Translations under genes and position numbers: made by a program
The notes under the pieces: model-generated
Told to the model about the DNA's origin: nothing
Database searches by the model: none
Seen by the model: only the letters and a program-made list of their open reading frames with translations
Shown: piece by piece, positions 63,878 to 64,000 of the stretch
Layout of the letters: each line of letters begins with the position of its first letter
How positions within the stretch are numbered: the first letter of the stretch is position 1
DNA from: Parabacteroides goldsteinii DSM 19448 = WAL 12034
GTDB taxonomy: Bacteria > Bacteroidota > Bacteroidia > Bacteroidales > Tannerellaceae
Length of the DNA stretch: 64,000 nt
Direction: 5' to 3'
Assembly (NCBI RefSeq): GCF_000969835.1
Contig: NZ_KQ033913.1
Coordinates: forward strand, 1,765,144 to 1,829,143

Positions 63878-64000
63878 AAGATGTAAAATCGTTTCCCAAA
63901 CCGGGAAAGCATCTTACAAGGGTGTAAAGTCGTTTCCCAAACCGGGAAAGCACTTTGCAAGGGTGTAAAGCCGTTTCCCAAACCGGGAAAGCACTTTGCA
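63878..64000 (-). repeat. 41-bp tandem repeat array running off the right edge
   Basis: Three successive units of 41 bp (starts near 63882, 63923 and 63964) contain CGTTTCCCAAACCGGGAAAG, itself with TTTCCC/GGGAAA inverted arms. The third unit is cut by the window end. Units differ at only a few positions. The array is upstream of the DUF6261 gene on its strand. Confidence 0.85.

Noticed and set aside
63878..64000. Possible CRISPR array at the right edge
   Set aside because: The whole 41-bp unit repeats with no unique spacers, so it is a simple tandem repeat.
1..64000. tRNA and rRNA genes
   Set aside because: No cloverleaf-like sequence with GGTTCGAATCC-type arms or conserved rRNA segment was noticed on either strand, although a covariance-model scan was not possible.

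Overview
The window reads as the chromosome of a gut Bacteroidales bacterium, most likely a Parabacteroides species. Three things point that way: repeated -7 elements of the form TAnnTTTG, which is the Bacteroidetes primary sigma promoter; Bacteroidetes-type families (DUF6261, HU-like proteins with DRPEIE tails, NEW3/ABC operon, DUF1080, GH78 lipoprotein); and a long, AT-rich capsular/O-antigen cluster. The genus is an inference from gene content, not a measurement. I saw no tRNA, rRNA, CRISPR array or intact transposase.

Region 1 (1-22866, all minus strand) is a polysaccharide operon that continues past the left edge. In transcription order it holds a WecA-type initiating phosphosugar transferase, an AAA-ATPase/nuclease-like protein, a toxin-antitoxin remnant whose ParE gene carries an in-frame stop, Ugd and UDP-xylose synthase. 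Next come three genes in the order and overlap style of the Campylobacter jejuni Cj1418-Cj1417-Cj1416 phosphoramidate genes: L-glutamine kinase, gamma-glutamyl-CDP-amidate hydrolase and CTP:phosphoglutamine cytidylyltransferase. The kinase is fused at its N terminus to a second, TagD-like nucleotidyltransferase domain. After these come a Wzx flippase, LicD, UDP-galactopyranose mutase, DUF4422 and GT2 glycosyltransferases, a Wzy-like polymerase, a heptose block (GmhA, GmhB, HldE, GT9), a deoxyhypusine-synthase-like protein, a truncated epimerase duplicate, a methyltransferase and a GDP-mannose-3,5-epimerase-like enzyme. Together they suggest a surface glycan with heptose, Galf, uronate/xylose and a phosphoramidate group. 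Upstream of wecA, two near-palindromic repeats (22931-22966 and 23071-23104) bracket a Bacteroidetes promoter that points away from the operon. This looks like an invertible, phase-variable promoter caught in the OFF orientation.

Region 2 (23438-38042) is mostly conserved housekeeping: a PduO-type cobalamin adenosyltransferase, a flotillin/NfeD pair, an AlkD-like protein, cobyrinate a,c-diamide synthase, PanB, an outer-membrane barrel, a double-GNAT protein, an AlaX-like editing domain, a NEW3/ABC exporter operon, phosphoglycerate kinase and prolyl-tRNA synthetase. A 170-bp element with 40-bp inverted arms sits between cbiA and panB.

Region 3 (38227-54182, plus strand) is accessory. It has two related AraC-type regulators, a small barrel protein, an OmpA-domain protein, a Bro-N protein and a long tightly spaced run of mostly secreted or membrane proteins of unknown role. 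That run contains an HU-like DNA-binding protein, a Tat-exported amidohydrolase-like protein, a lipoprotein and four zinc-ribbon proteins. It is bounded by a strong hairpin at 54214-54265 and is the best candidate here for an undescribed multi-gene system.

Region 4 (54421-64000) holds a GH78 alpha-L-rhamnosidase lipoprotein, an AAA/DUF4435 protein of possible defence function, a GT39 sugar transferase, a double-DUF1080 lipoprotein, a HAD phosphatase/mutase and a DUF6261 protein. The last has the same DRPEIE tail as the HU-like protein, and each of the two genes is preceded by its own tandem-repeat array (23-bp and 41-bp units).
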